Shown here in pieces: positions 11,600-20,060 of a stretch of DNA of 64,000 nucleotides (position 1 is its first letter; each line of letters opens with the position of its first letter). Made by a program: the position numbers and the translations under genes. The notes under the pieces are model-generated. The model had not been told where the DNA came from. It was given only the letters and a program-made list of their open reading frames with translations, and searched no databases. Source of the stretch: Halomonas sp. HL-93 (lineage in GTDB: Bacteria > Pseudomonadota > Gammaproteobacteria > Pseudomonadales > Halomonadaceae); the NCBI RefSeq assembly GCF_900086985.1, contig NZ_LT593974.1, positions 1,302,001 through 1,366,000 of the forward strand, written 5' to 3'.

Positions 11600-11621
11600 A
11601 TACCATCTATATGGATGGTAT
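11600..11621. promoter_or_regulatory. Palindromic putative operator upstream of the CopG-like gene
   Basis: Perfect 8-bp arms ATACCATC (11600-11607) and GATGGTAT (11614-11621) around a 6-nt centre, 64 bases before the preferred start of the CopG-like regulator. A second short perfect palindrome, TCCAATTGGA, sits at 11627-11636. Ribbon-helix-helix proteins typically bind such symmetric sites and autoregulate. Confidence 0.55.
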
Positions 11622-11684
11622 ATGGATTCCAATTGGATGTTAAATTGGTTGGGTAATCACTTCCAGGGCAGCGAGGCATACCCG

Positions 11685-12101
11685 ATGAGCGTGCATGAAC
11701 TGCGCCGCCGATCCGGCGACACAAGCGAGAAAATCACCATCAACCTGGGGGTTGTTGACCTGGGGAAAATCGATTTGCTAGTTCAAGAAGGCTTCTATTC
11801 CAACCGAACCGACTTGATTCGTACGGCTATTCGCAATCAGTTGGCGACCCATGCCGAGGACGTGAAAGAGACCGTTACCCGCAAGGCATTCGTGTTGGGG
11901 CTTGAGCATTACAGTCGCGGGGACCTTGAAGCCCGGCAGGCGGCGGGCGAGATGCTGCAGATTCAGGTGCTGGGGATGGCCAGCATCTCGGATGACGTTA
12001 CCCCGGAGCTTGCCCGCGCCACTATTGAGTCGGTCGTGGTGCTTGGCGCCTTGCATGCCAGCGCGGCCGTCAAGGCCGCCCTGGCGGATCGAATCCACTA
12101 A
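11685..12101 (+). CDS. CopG-like ribbon-helix-helix regulator
   Basis: 138 aa from the preferred ATG. The frame is open further up, to a TTG at 11574, but that longer form would read through the palindromic operator and lacks a ribosome site; GAGG lies 9 bases before 11685. Residues about 16-55 look like a ribbon-helix-helix DNA-binding domain: a beta strand KITINLGVVDLGKIDLLV followed by GFYSNRTDLIRTAIRNQL. The C-terminal half (GLEHYSRGDLEARQAAGEML and on) is helical and may oligomerise or sense a ligand. Its stop overlaps an ATG of the esterase frame, so the pair is an operon, and the regulator probably controls itself and the esterase (inference). Confidence 0.75.
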   Translation: MSVHELRRRSGDTSEKITINLGVVDLGKIDLLVQEGFYSNRTDLIRTAIRNQLATHAEDVKETVTRKAFVLGLEHYSRGDLEARQAAGEMLQIQVLGMASISDDVTPELARATIESVVVLGALHASAAVKAALADRIH

Positions 12102-12115
12102 TGAGGGACATGACC

Positions 12116-13231
12116 ATGATCAGCGACAGCATCACCCAACGGATGGAAGAAGCAACCCGGCTCACGCGTGCGGGCAAGCTCCACGACGCCATGGCCCTCC
12201 TGAAGGGTGCCATGCCTGAAACGCAGGGCAGGCAAACGCCGAAACAACCTTCCTGGAGAGGCAATACCTTCGAAGGCACCTGGGAGGTCGTCGATGATCC
12301 GGCTGCGCCGACTTTATCGCCCGGCAACGCGCGGCGAGCGCATACCAGCGCGTTCACCACCGGCAGTTTTAGTTGCCGAGCGGGCACGCGTGATTACAAG
12401 CTCTTTATTCCCAGCGGCTATCACGGGCAGGCGCTTCCATTGGTGGTGATGCTGCATGGCTGCACGCAGAACCCCGATGACTTTGCGGCCGGAACCGATA
12501 TGAACCGGCTTGCCGAAGACCAGCAATTTTGTGTGCTCTATCCGGCCCAGCCAATGACTGCCAACAGTTCGAAGTGCTGGAACTGGTTCAAGGCCGAAGA
12601 TCAGCAGCGTGAGGGCGGCGAGCCCGCCATCCTTGCAGGCATGGCCCGGCAAATTATCCACCAGTATGGGCTCGATGCCTCGCGCGTCTACGTCGCCGGG
12701 CTTTCCGCCGGTGCCGCCATGGCGACGACACTGGCGATGACCTATCCAGACCTGTTTGCAGCGGTGGGCGTGCACTCCGGCCTTCCCCACGGCGTGGCAA
12801 AAAGCCTACCCGATGCGTTGGGCGCTATGCAGGGCGGCACCGGACCTCTCAGCAGCGCTGCGCAAAGTGCCAAGTGGGCATCGCAGGTGCCGGCAATCAT
12901 CTTCCATGGTGACCGCGACACCACCGTACACCCCAGCAATGCCGACCGCGTTGCCGCCCAGTACGCCTCGCACCCAGCGGGCGAAAAGGGCAGGCCTCGC
13001 GAAGTTGGCGGCCAACCCACCGTCGAGCAGGGCCGCGTGGCCAACGGGCATGCCTACACGCGTACAGTTCATCTCGATGCCAGCGGCAAACCAAGCATGG
13101 AGCAGTGGCAGGTACACGGGGCGGGCCACGCCTGGTCAGGAGGCAGTGCGAAGGGCAGCTACACCGACCCAAAAGGTCCCGATGCGACAGGCGAAATGCT
13201 ACGTTTCTTCTTTCAGCACCAGCTGGCTTAG
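12116..13231 (+). CDS. PHB-depolymerase-family esterase
   Basis: Alpha/beta-hydrolase esterase of the PHB depolymerase (LpqC/Esterase_PHB) family, 371 aa. Visible: LVVMLHGCTQNPDDFA (oxyanion region), KCWNWF, nucleophile box GLSAGAAMA, the Asp region FHGDRDTTVHPSN and the catalytic His in GAGHAWSGG. No signal peptide is visible; the N-terminus is a polar helix with EEATRLTRAGKLHDAMALL. The true substrate may therefore be intracellular polyhydroxyalkanoate, an ester or a glycan-bound acyl group rather than external polymer. ATGs at 12101, 12110 and 12116 are possible; GAGGG gives the best spacing (8 bases) to 12116. Translationally coupled to the CopG-like gene. Confidence 0.85.
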   Translation: MISDSITQRMEEATRLTRAGKLHDAMALLKGAMPETQGRQTPKQPSWRGNTFEGTWEVVDDPAAPTLSPGNARRAHTSAFTTGSFSCRAGTRDYKLFIPSGYHGQALPLVVMLHGCTQNPDDFAAGTDMNRLAEDQQFCVLYPAQPMTANSSKCWNWFKAEDQQREGGEPAILAGMARQIIHQYGLDASRVYVAGLSAGAAMATTLAMTYPDLFAAVGVHSGLPHGVAKSLPDALGAMQGGTGPLSSAAQSAKWASQVPAIIFHGDRDTTVHPSNADRVAAQYASHPAGEKGRPREVGGQPTVEQGRVANGHAYTRTVHLDASGKPSMEQWQVHGAGHAWSGGSAKGSYTDPKGPDATGEMLRFFFQHQLA

Positions 13232-13261
13232 GTCGGCAAACAGAAGCACAGCAGCAGACAT

Positions 13262-13289
13262 AACCACGGCGCCTTGAGGCGCCGTGGTT
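13262..13289. terminator. Hairpin after the esterase gene
   Basis: Perfect 12-bp stem AACCACGGCGCC / GGCGCCGTGGTT with a TTGA loop between convergent genes. No T-run follows on the plus strand, so it may be a bidirectional or rho-assisted terminator. Confidence 0.6.
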
Positions 13290-13338
13290 GTGGTGCATAA
13301 GCTGAAGCCACTTGTAAGTGACCTATAGAGGCAGAAAG

Positions 13339-14208
13339 TTAGTTTTGGATAGTGGTCGCTTTGTTGCTGCTACCACCCGATTGGTGGTGCGTGGTGATAG
13401 CCGCACCGCCGCTCTGGTGGATGGTTGATGTTTGGAGATTATCCAGTTGTGTCGCTTTGGCATAGTGGCCGTCGCCCTCTTGAATTATATCGGATATAGA
13501 GCCGCTACCATCGCGTTGGATAACGATTGCATCATTCGAGTTGCCGATTTGGAGAATGTCTGAATCGGACTCGGGCGCATTTTCTTGGGTTACATCAGCG
13601 CTGTTGTCATCTCCTACTTGGAAAATATCACTAAAAGAGGCTTTGGCATTGGTTTGGTTTACATTAGAAAAATTAAGATCGCCAGTTTGGTAAATGTGGC
13701 TCTCATTGAAGTCGAGGGTGTAGGGATGGCTTTGTTGGTTTACGGTAGCGTCATTATCAGACCCACTCTGTACAATAACAGAACCAGTAACGGCTGATTG
13801 GACTTGTGTAACAGTTGCTGTGTTGCTATTTCCTTGGTATTGATCAACCCAAGAGTATGTGTATTGGTTAGCATTGCCGGACTGGTTGATATCGGCTACA
13901 TGGCTGTTACCTTCTTGCCTAACCCGTGAGTAGGTAATATGTGAGTCTTGGGTTACTTCTGAAAGGTTTTCATTACCCGTTTGATCGACCACCGAGTAAG
14001 CACCAAGAGTACCACCGCCATTGCCCGTTTGTTTTGTTGTGGCTTCATTATCAGACCCGTCTTGAGTTATGTGGGACTCCTTATCATCAAAGTCATGATC
14101 TGCCATTTCGGTTCTGATGTTTGGATCTTGTGCTTGCTGTGCAAATACTGTCCCTGCGCTAAAGGCAAAAGCGATTGCGGTAGCCAAGGTGGTGTATTTA
14201 AATTTCAT
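13339..14208 (-). CDS. Curlin-repeat secreted protein (amyloid-like)
   Basis: 289 aa with a Sec signal peptide (MKFKYTTLATAIAFAFSAGTV, cleavage near VFA-QQ). The mature part has about ten units of the curlin type, Q-x-G-x2-N-x-A-x3-Q, for example FQVGDDNSADVTQ, LQIGNSNDAIVIQ and IVQSGSDNDATVNQ, at spacings of about 22-24 residues, often with Ser six residues before the first Gln. This is the pattern of CsgA/CsgB, which stack as beta-solenoid amyloid. Repeats are degenerate, acidic and poor in Lys/Arg. No csgB, csgE, csgF or csgG homologue lies nearby, so secretion would need a machine encoded elsewhere. AGGAGA lies just before the ATG. It is noticeably more AT-rich than its neighbours. It could alternatively be a non-fibrillar repeat adhesin. 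Confidence 0.8.
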   Translation of the reverse strand: MKFKYTTLATAIAFAFSAGTVFAQQAQDPNIRTEMADHDFDDKESHITQDGSDNEATTKQTGNGGGTLGAYSVVDQTGNENLSEVTQDSHITYSRVRQEGNSHVADINQSGNANQYTYSWVDQYQGNSNTATVTQVQSAVTGSVIVQSGSDNDATVNQQSHPYTLDFNESHIYQTGDLNFSNVNQTNAKASFSDIFQVGDDNSADVTQENAPESDSDILQIGNSNDAIVIQRDGSGSISDIIQEGDGHYAKATQLDNLQTSTIHQSGGAAITTHHQSGGSSNKATTIQN

Positions 14209-14757
14209 AATCTTTCTCCTGATGGGAGTCGCCGTTTGAAAGCAAAGTCGGTTTTTAGTGATTTTTGGTTCAGTAGTGGTGTTTGTTTTTTATCCACCCT
14301 TGTTTTTTAAAGGGTGTATTGATGTTGGCTTTTGATTATTATTGTTTCCATATCAATTGTTTGATAATTTATTTTATTTTTTTAATCTTTACTTTTAAAA
14401 TCTTGGTTGTGTGGTCTATTTAATTATTTTTTAAATGTCATTTGTTATCAATGAATGGGTTGATTTCGGGTTGTCTATTTCATTTCTGTCTAATTTTAAG
14501 AAAAGTAACGTCCGTACAAGCAATTGAAGTTATTTTGTTTTTATGTTGGTTGGCCGTTATAAAGATTGAGATTCAAGAGGGGCTGGATAAGTAAACAGAT
14601 AGATTAGATTTTTGATTCAATGATAGAAATAGCTTATGAGTTATGCGTCATCATATAGCCGCTATACTCCTATCGTATGGGGGAACTTATTTTATGAGGG
14701 GGTTCATAAAAAAACGGCAGCCTATAGGCTGCCGTTCAAGTTTGTACTAAAAAGTGC
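14209..14757. other. AT-rich non-coding region upstream of the curlin-repeat gene
   Basis: 549 bases with no supported ORF. Most of 14300-14560 is strongly AT-rich with many T- and A-tracts, in clear contrast to the flanking genes. It probably contains the promoter and an H-NS-like or CsgD-like control region for the minus-strand curlin gene (inference). The only clear element is the rnb terminator at 14708-14736. Confidence 0.5.
14708..14736 (-). terminator. Rho-independent terminator of rnb
   Basis: On the minus strand: a 10-bp perfect stem AACGGCAGCC / GGCTGCCGTT with a TATA loop, followed by a run of seven Us. It sits just after the RNase II stop codon. Confidence 0.9.
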
Positions 14758-16698
14758 TTAAGCGGCAGGGCGTGCCACCAGCGACCGGGTCTCTTCGCGA
14801 GCCTCGGTCAGCACCACGCGTAGCGGGTCGCCAAGCTTGTAGCGTTCTTCACCTTCGATCTGGATGCGGCCCTCTTTGTCGTCAATCACCACCTTGCTGC
14901 GGTCACTGTGCATCAAGGGGGCGGGTACAAAGGCCGTCGCGCCATTTTCCAGCAGTCGAACGCGCATACCGCCCCGGTTGATGGCCATGATTTCGGCCTC
15001 AAAGGTGTCCTGGTTTTGCGCGGCCGGGGTCAGGTAGCGCACGTAGAGCCAGTCTTTGACGTCACGCTCGGCCATGCGGTTGAGGCGGCGGCGTTCGGTC
15101 AGCTGCTCGGTGAGCTGCTGGCTGGCTTCGGCCGGGGCTTGTTCACCCTTCAGCACGCGCTTGATCAAGCGGTGGTTGACCATATCGCCATACTTACGAA
15201 TCGGCGAGGTCCAAGTGGCGTAGGCCGCCAGACCCAGGCCAAAGTGCGGGCCAGGCTGGGCGGACATGCTGGTAAAACCCTGGAAGCGGCGCAGGCGCGC
15301 ATCCAGCCAGGCATCGTCACGGCTTTCAAGCGCACGCTTGAGGTCTTTATAGTGAGCAAGCTCGGTTAATGCTTGCTGGTCCACCTCAATCTCCTGGCCG
15401 GCCAGAAACTCCTGGGCGGCTTCGGCCTTTTCGGGCTCAAAGGCGCGGTGCACATTGAAGATGCCGTGGCCGATGTGCTTGGCGAGGAAGTCAGCGCAGC
15501 AGGCATTCGCCGCAATCATCGACTCTTCGATCATGCGGTTGGCAATGCGGCGATCTTCAGTGCGAATCGCCAGTACGTTGCCGGCATCGTCCAGGTCGAA
15601 GACGTAATCCGGACGATCTTTAAATACCAGGGCATGCTCGTTACGCCAAGCCGTGCGCGCCTCGGTCAAATCGCGTAGCGCGGTCAGCTGCTCGGCGATG
15701 TTGTCCGCCGGTGCCCAGTCGCCTTGACCGTCAATCCAGTCGGACACGTGGTCGTAAGCGAGTTTGGCGTGGGATTTAACGTTGGCAGCAAAAAAGCGGT
15801 AATCGCCAAGGCTGCCGTCAGCATTAATATCCAGCGTACAAGCCAGCGCCGGGCGATCCTTGCCTTCCCACAGCGAGCAGAGGTCATCGGCCAACTGCTC
15901 GGGCAGCATGGTGACGTTCTGACCCGGCAGGTAAACCGTAAAGGCGCGGGTGCGCGCTTCCAGGTCAGCCGCGTGGCCTTCTTTGACGTAGGCGGTGGGG
16001 TCGGCGATGGCGACGCTCAACTGCCAGCCGCCTTCCTCGCGCTGGGTAACGCGCAGGGCGTCATCCATGTCGCGGGTTTTTTCGCCGTCGATCGTGAAGA
16101 AGGGGAGCGCCGTGAGGTCTTCACGGGTCAGGCCTTCATCCATCAGCGGCCAGTCGCTGCCCGCATCAGGGCATTCCTGCTCAAGCGCGTGACGCGCCAG
16201 AGTGACACGCCACGGCACGGCGGGATCGTCGGATTTGGCCACCAGCTCGTCAATCTGGCTGAAGAAGCCGCGGTCGTTCTCTTTCAGCGGGTGACGCACC
16301 AAGCGCGCGACGACCCAGTCGCCATCGGCAATGGTGGATTCGTCCAGGCTGTTCTTAATGCGCGCCTTGAGTACGTTGCGAATTGAGGGATGGTCGGGCA
16401 CCACTGCCAGACGATCTTCGCGCTTTTGCACCCGAGCAACAAAGCGGTCGAGCCCCGCTTCAATCAACTTCTCAGGCTCGACGGACTTTTTATCACCGTT
16501 CTCGTGAATCACGCCTTCCACCCGGTCGCCGTGAAGCACTTGCTTCATGGCGGGGGGCGGTACGAAATAGGATTCACCGTCGTCGGTTTCGAGAAACCCA
16601 AAGCCTTTCTCGGTAGCTTTAATCACCCCTTCGGCACGCGGAGTGGTGTCACGAATCTGTTGCTTGAGGGAAGCAAGCACGGAATTGTTTTGCAGCAT
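14758..16698 (-). CDS. rnb: Exoribonuclease II
   Basis: RNase II (646 aa from the ATG at 16698; E. coli Rnb is 644 aa), a processive 3'-5' hydrolytic exoribonuclease degrading unstructured RNA in the cytoplasm. Cold-shock domains lie in the N-terminal third (TPRAEGVIKATEKGFGFLE; YFVPPPAMKQVLHGDRV). The RNB catalytic core has EDLTALPFFTIDGEKTRDMDDAL with the metal-binding Asp residues, then HFGLGLAAYATWTSPIRKYGD and RRRLNRMAERDVKDWLY. A C-terminal S1 domain has INRGGMRVRLLENGA. The frame extends to a GTG at 16731; neither start has a clear ribosome site, and 16698 is preferred because it matches the family N-terminus and length. Monocistronic. Confidence 0.95.
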   Translation of the reverse strand: MLQNNSVLASLKQQIRDTTPRAEGVIKATEKGFGFLETDDGESYFVPPPAMKQVLHGDRVEGVIHENGDKKSVEPEKLIEAGLDRFVARVQKREDRLAVVPDHPSIRNVLKARIKNSLDESTIADGDWVVARLVRHPLKENDRGFFSQIDELVAKSDDPAVPWRVTLARHALEQECPDAGSDWPLMDEGLTREDLTALPFFTIDGEKTRDMDDALRVTQREEGGWQLSVAIADPTAYVKEGHAADLEARTRAFTVYLPGQNVTMLPEQLADDLCSLWEGKDRPALACTLDINADGSLGDYRFFAANVKSHAKLAYDHVSDWIDGQGDWAPADNIAEQLTALRDLTEARTAWRNEHALVFKDRPDYVFDLDDAGNVLAIRTEDRRIANRMIEESMIAANACCADFLAKHIGHGIFNVHRAFEPEKAEAAQEFLAGQEIEVDQQALTELAHYKDLKRALESRDDAWLDARLRRFQGFTSMSAQPGPHFGLGLAAYATWTSPIRKYGDMVNHRLIKRVLKGEQAPAEASQQLTEQLTERRRLNRMAERDVKDWLYVRYLTPAAQNQDTFEAEIMAINRGGMRVRLLENGATAFVPAPLMHSDRSKVVIDDKEGRIQIEGEERYKLGDPLRVVLTEAREETRSLVARPAA

Positions 16699-16858
16699 GA
16701 GGTCAATCAGTTGGCGAAGGTAGGTTGCCACTATACGGATTCACACTGGCTGCGCCAATTGTCGTTGTGGTTGGTTGCTTTCAAACACGACAAGACAACC
16801 ACTTACATGCCTTTTGCTGAATCGGTTAAGCTACCGATACAACTTTCGGGAGCGCGCT

Positions 16859-17656
16859 ATGACACCAAGGCTAATTGTTTCGGATCTTGATGGAACCCTA
16901 CTAGGAAGCGACCACACTTTGCATGAAAGTACCGTTGAGGTGCTGCGAGCACTGGTGAAGCAAGGTCATCACGTCGCGCTCGCCTCTGGTCGCCATTACC
17001 ACGATATGAAGGTGTTTCGTGATCAGTTGGATATTCCTGCCCATTTGATCAGTACCAACGGCGCCTATGTTCACGACCCGAAAGATACCTTGCTGACGGC
17101 TAATCATCTTGCGCCTGAACATGCCAAGACGCTGATTGATCTTCCACGTCCGCCTCAGGTGCGGCTTAACCTATATCGCGAAAGCGGCTGGCATATTGAT
17201 GCAGAGGCCCCGCACTTATTATCGCTCCACGTTTCCACCGGCTTTGAATATGACGTAGTGCCCCCATCGCAGATGGACACTAATGGCGTGGGCAAAGTGC
17301 TCTATATAGGCGACCCGCAGTCGCTGAAAAAGCTGGAAGCTCAGGCCCAATCGTCCTACGGCGATGCGCTGCATATTACCTACTCAACGATTGACTCGTT
17401 GGAGATCATGGCGGGCGGGGTCAACAAAGGCGTGGCGTTGGCGTCACTACTTGAACGGTTGGAATTAACCCCAGCAGAGTGCTTGGCGTTTGGTGATAAC
17501 CTTAACGATACTGAAATGCTCGACATAGCGGGGGAGGCCCAGATAATGGCTAACGCCCACCCAGCGCTATTTGATCGTATAAAGGGCGCCGAGCGTATCG
17601 GCCACCACGGTGAAGCTGCCGTTGCCGGTTGGCTTAAAAAGCGGTTTGGTCTTTAG
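16859..17656 (+). CDS. Cof-type HAD-IIB phosphatase
   Basis: Haloacid-dehalogenase superfamily sugar/nucleotide phosphatase, 265 aa, Cof/YidA type. Motif I is VSDLDGTLLGSDH, motif II lies in VALASGRHY, motif III has the Lys in GGVNKGVAL and motif IV is FGDNLNDTEML. The C2 cap lies between motifs II and III. It dephosphorylates small phosphorylated metabolites; the natural substrate is not evident. The start at 16859 is chosen over upstream in-frame codons because the HAD motif then begins at residue 8 and GGGAG precedes it. Confidence 0.9.
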   Translation: MTPRLIVSDLDGTLLGSDHTLHESTVEVLRALVKQGHHVALASGRHYHDMKVFRDQLDIPAHLISTNGAYVHDPKDTLLTANHLAPEHAKTLIDLPRPPQVRLNLYRESGWHIDAEAPHLLSLHVSTGFEYDVVPPSQMDTNGVGKVLYIGDPQSLKKLEAQAQSSYGDALHITYSTIDSLEIMAGGVNKGVALASLLERLELTPAECLAFGDNLNDTEMLDIAGEAQIMANAHPALFDRIKGAERIGHHGEAAVAGWLKKRFGL

Positions 17657-17772
17657 GCGCAATAGATCACGATGCTAATGCAACCTTGGTCGTAGCGGTA
17701 TTGCTACTAGTTAATCCCTAGACCATCATCAAGGCCCAATAACGACAACAACGTAGGGCTGAAACTGCTGCG

Positions 17773-18498
17773 ATGACCACCACGCCCGCTACCTTGATTG
17801 TGATCGATGATGACCCGGAAATTTGTGAACTGCTCGCCGACTACCTTGGGCGGCACGGTTATCGGGTATTCACCGGGGATGGCGCCGACGCGCTAAATGC
17901 TCTGTGCGTGGAACATACCCCCGACTTATTAATTGTCGATTTGATGCTCCCCGGTGATGACGGCTTCACCATCTGTCGCGATGTCAGAAAGCACAGCGAT
18001 GTGCCGATTATTATGCTCACCGCCAGTGCCGATGAGACGGACCGTATCCTCGGCCTCGAGTTGGGGGCTGATGACTATCTGGGCAAGCCGTTCAATCCCC
18101 GGGAATTGCTGGCACGCATCAAGGCGGTGCTGCGCCGTACCCGCAGTGCTCCAACTGCGCTGCCCGCCGGGCAGGCGCGTTGGGTCAGTTTTGGCAACTG
18201 GCAGCTTGACCGCATGACGCGCGAACTAATTGACCTGCAAGGCGGGCGAACCGCGCTTTCGGGGGCTGATTTTCAGCTGCTGCAGGTGTTTTTAGAGCAC
18301 CCGGCCAAGGTGCTCACCCGCGACGATCTCTATGCGCTTACCCGCGGGCGGGATGCGCCGCCACTTGATCGCTCTATTGATGTTCACGTTTGCCGCCTGC
18401 GCCAACGGCTGGGTGAAGACGCCCAGCACTCGCAGCTGATTCGTACGGTGCGCGGGTCGGGTTACGTATTAACCGCTCAGGTAGACGCATTAACGTGA
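17773..18498 (+). CDS. OmpR-family response regulator (GltR-like)
   Basis: 241 aa: receiver domain (about 7-120) with acidic pocket IDDDPE, phosphoacceptor D56 in LIVDLMLPG, and LTASADETD and DYLGKPFNPREL. A winged-helix domain follows, with HPAKVLTRDDLY and RSIDVHVCRLRQRLGED. The four-base GTGA overlap with the histidine kinase marks a two-component operon. The nearby isomerase and ABC sugar importer match the arrangement of gltR/gtrS with glucose-transport genes in Pseudomonas, so control of the sugar genes is likely but inferred from synteny. Confidence 0.92.
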   Translation: MTTTPATLIVIDDDPEICELLADYLGRHGYRVFTGDGADALNALCVEHTPDLLIVDLMLPGDDGFTICRDVRKHSDVPIIMLTASADETDRILGLELGADDYLGKPFNPRELLARIKAVLRRTRSAPTALPAGQARWVSFGNWQLDRMTRELIDLQGGRTALSGADFQLLQVFLEHPAKVLTRDDLYALTRGRDAPPLDRSIDVHVCRLRQRLGEDAQHSQLIRTVRGSGYVLTAQVDALT

Positions 18499-19997
18499 AA
18501 CCCGTGAAGTGGGTAAAATTGCGTCGTGGGCTTGCCCGCTGGTTACCGGCTTCGCTGCGCGGGCGCTTCGTAATTATTATGATCGCCGGTGTGCTGGTTG
18601 CCCAGGGGGCCAGCTACGCGATCTGGACGTCCCAGGTGCGCTCTAGCCACTTGTCCCAGCTTGATGAGTTGTCCACCAATATGGCGTTTAGCATCGCCTC
18701 TACCATGAAGTTTTTTCGCTCACTGCCTGTCGACTACCGTCATATCGTGCTGGATCAGTTGCGTAATATGGGCGGCACGCGGTTTTTTGTCAGCGTCAAC
18801 GAACGCAGGCTGACCATTGACGATATCGGCTCTGGGCCGGAAAAACAGGTGGTGGTGAATAATGTGCGCTCGGTGCTTACCCAGCAGCTCAATATTGACG
18901 ATGTGATTGTCGAGTTTTCTCGCCCCGAAAACCTGCGGGTGCTCAATAACGAAGTACTGCTCTACGATCTGCCACCGCGCTGGGGGCAGCACAGCCTGCT
19001 GATGGAGCCGCTTTCCCCGCCGATTTTAGTCGTTCAGTTAGAGCTTGCCCCGGACACCTGGCTCTACGTTGCGACGCTGCTGGGTGTGCCGGATATTTTT
19101 AGCGGCTATCGCTGGCTCTCCGAGGAGCGTTTGCTGGTCGGGTTGCTGGTGCTGCTTAGCGTGCTGGGGCTCTCACTGTGGGGGATTACCAGTGTGACAA
19201 GGCCGTTGGCGCGGCTATCCCGAGCGGCGAATCAGTTGGGCGACGATCTGGATATGCCGCCGCTAAAAGAGAGCGGTCCCAAGGAAGTTGCCGCTACCTC
19301 TGTGGCGTTCAACCGTATGCAACGGCGCATCCGCGAGCAAATCGAAGAGCGTGAGCGGCTCTTCTCGGCGATTTCCCACGATTTAAAAACGCCCTTAACC
19401 CGTATGCGTCTGCGCGCCGAAATGCTTGATGATGCCCACCAGCGCGAGCGCTTTTGCGCCTCGCTGGATGAGCTGGATAGTCTGGTAAAGGGCGCCTTAG
19501 CCTCGGTGAAAGGCTTGGATCTGCATGAGGAGCCAGCCCCCGTCGCGCTGGAGCCTCTGCTTGAAGAACTGGCGGAAGAGCTTAGCCTCCAGGGTGGCCA
19601 AGTGAAGATTGAGAAGCCCAGCCAGCCCGCTGCACCGCTGATCGCCAAACCGTTGGCGCTCAAGCGCTGTCTGGCCAATCTGCTTGAGAACGCCGTTTTC
19701 TACGGCAAGCAGGCCGACGTGCAGCTAATCGACCAGGGCAACGTGATTACCTTACGTATCCGCGATCACGGCCCCGGCATTCACGAGGAGCAGCTAGGGC
19801 GCGTGTTTTCGCCCTTTGTCCGCCTGGAGCCGTCGCGCAGTCGGCATACCGGCGGCAGTGGTCTGGGGCTGGGCATCGCTCGGCATATTGCGCGTGCCCA
19901 CGGCGGCGATATTCAGCTCGCCAACCATCCTGAAGGCGGGTTGGTTGTCTCCCTCAGCCTGCCGCGCCGAGAGCAGAGCAATACTTTGCAGCATTAG
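18495..19997 (+). CDS. Sensor histidine kinase (GtrS-like)
   Basis: 500 aa inner-membrane kinase: TM1 about 24-44, periplasmic sensor about 45-210, TM2 about 213-232, HAMP, DHp with H295 in SAISHDLKTPLTRM, and an ATPase domain with the N box NLLENAVFYG, G1 RDHGPGIHE and G2 GGSGLGLGIARH. Begins with GTG overlapping the response-regulator stop. In Pseudomonas, the GtrS sensor next to glucose importer genes detects 2-ketogluconate/6-phosphogluconate-type ligands. Whether this one senses the same ligand cannot be read from the sequence. Confidence 0.92.
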   Translation: MKPVKWVKLRRGLARWLPASLRGRFVIIMIAGVLVAQGASYAIWTSQVRSSHLSQLDELSTNMAFSIASTMKFFRSLPVDYRHIVLDQLRNMGGTRFFVSVNERRLTIDDIGSGPEKQVVVNNVRSVLTQQLNIDDVIVEFSRPENLRVLNNEVLLYDLPPRWGQHSLLMEPLSPPILVVQLELAPDTWLYVATLLGVPDIFSGYRWLSEERLLVGLLVLLSVLGLSLWGITSVTRPLARLSRAANQLGDDLDMPPLKESGPKEVAATSVAFNRMQRRIREQIEERERLFSAISHDLKTPLTRMRLRAEMLDDAHQRERFCASLDELDSLVKGALASVKGLDLHEEPAPVALEPLLEELAEELSLQGGQVKIEKPSQPAAPLIAKPLALKRCLANLLENAVFYGKQADVQLIDQGNVITLRIRDHGPGIHEEQLGRVFSPFVRLEPSRSRHTGGSGLGLGIARHIARAHGGDIQLANHPEGGLVVSLSLPRREQSNTLQH

Positions 19998-20060
19998 GAA
20001 ACATGGCGCGGCTTCAGATATCGGTTAGGTTAAAGGTTCATCGCTGCCAAGGATTCGCAC

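Noticed and set aside
15724..16386. 220-codon plus-strand frame
   Set aside because: Lies entirely opposite the conserved RNase II catalytic domain; composition is that of a shadow frame.
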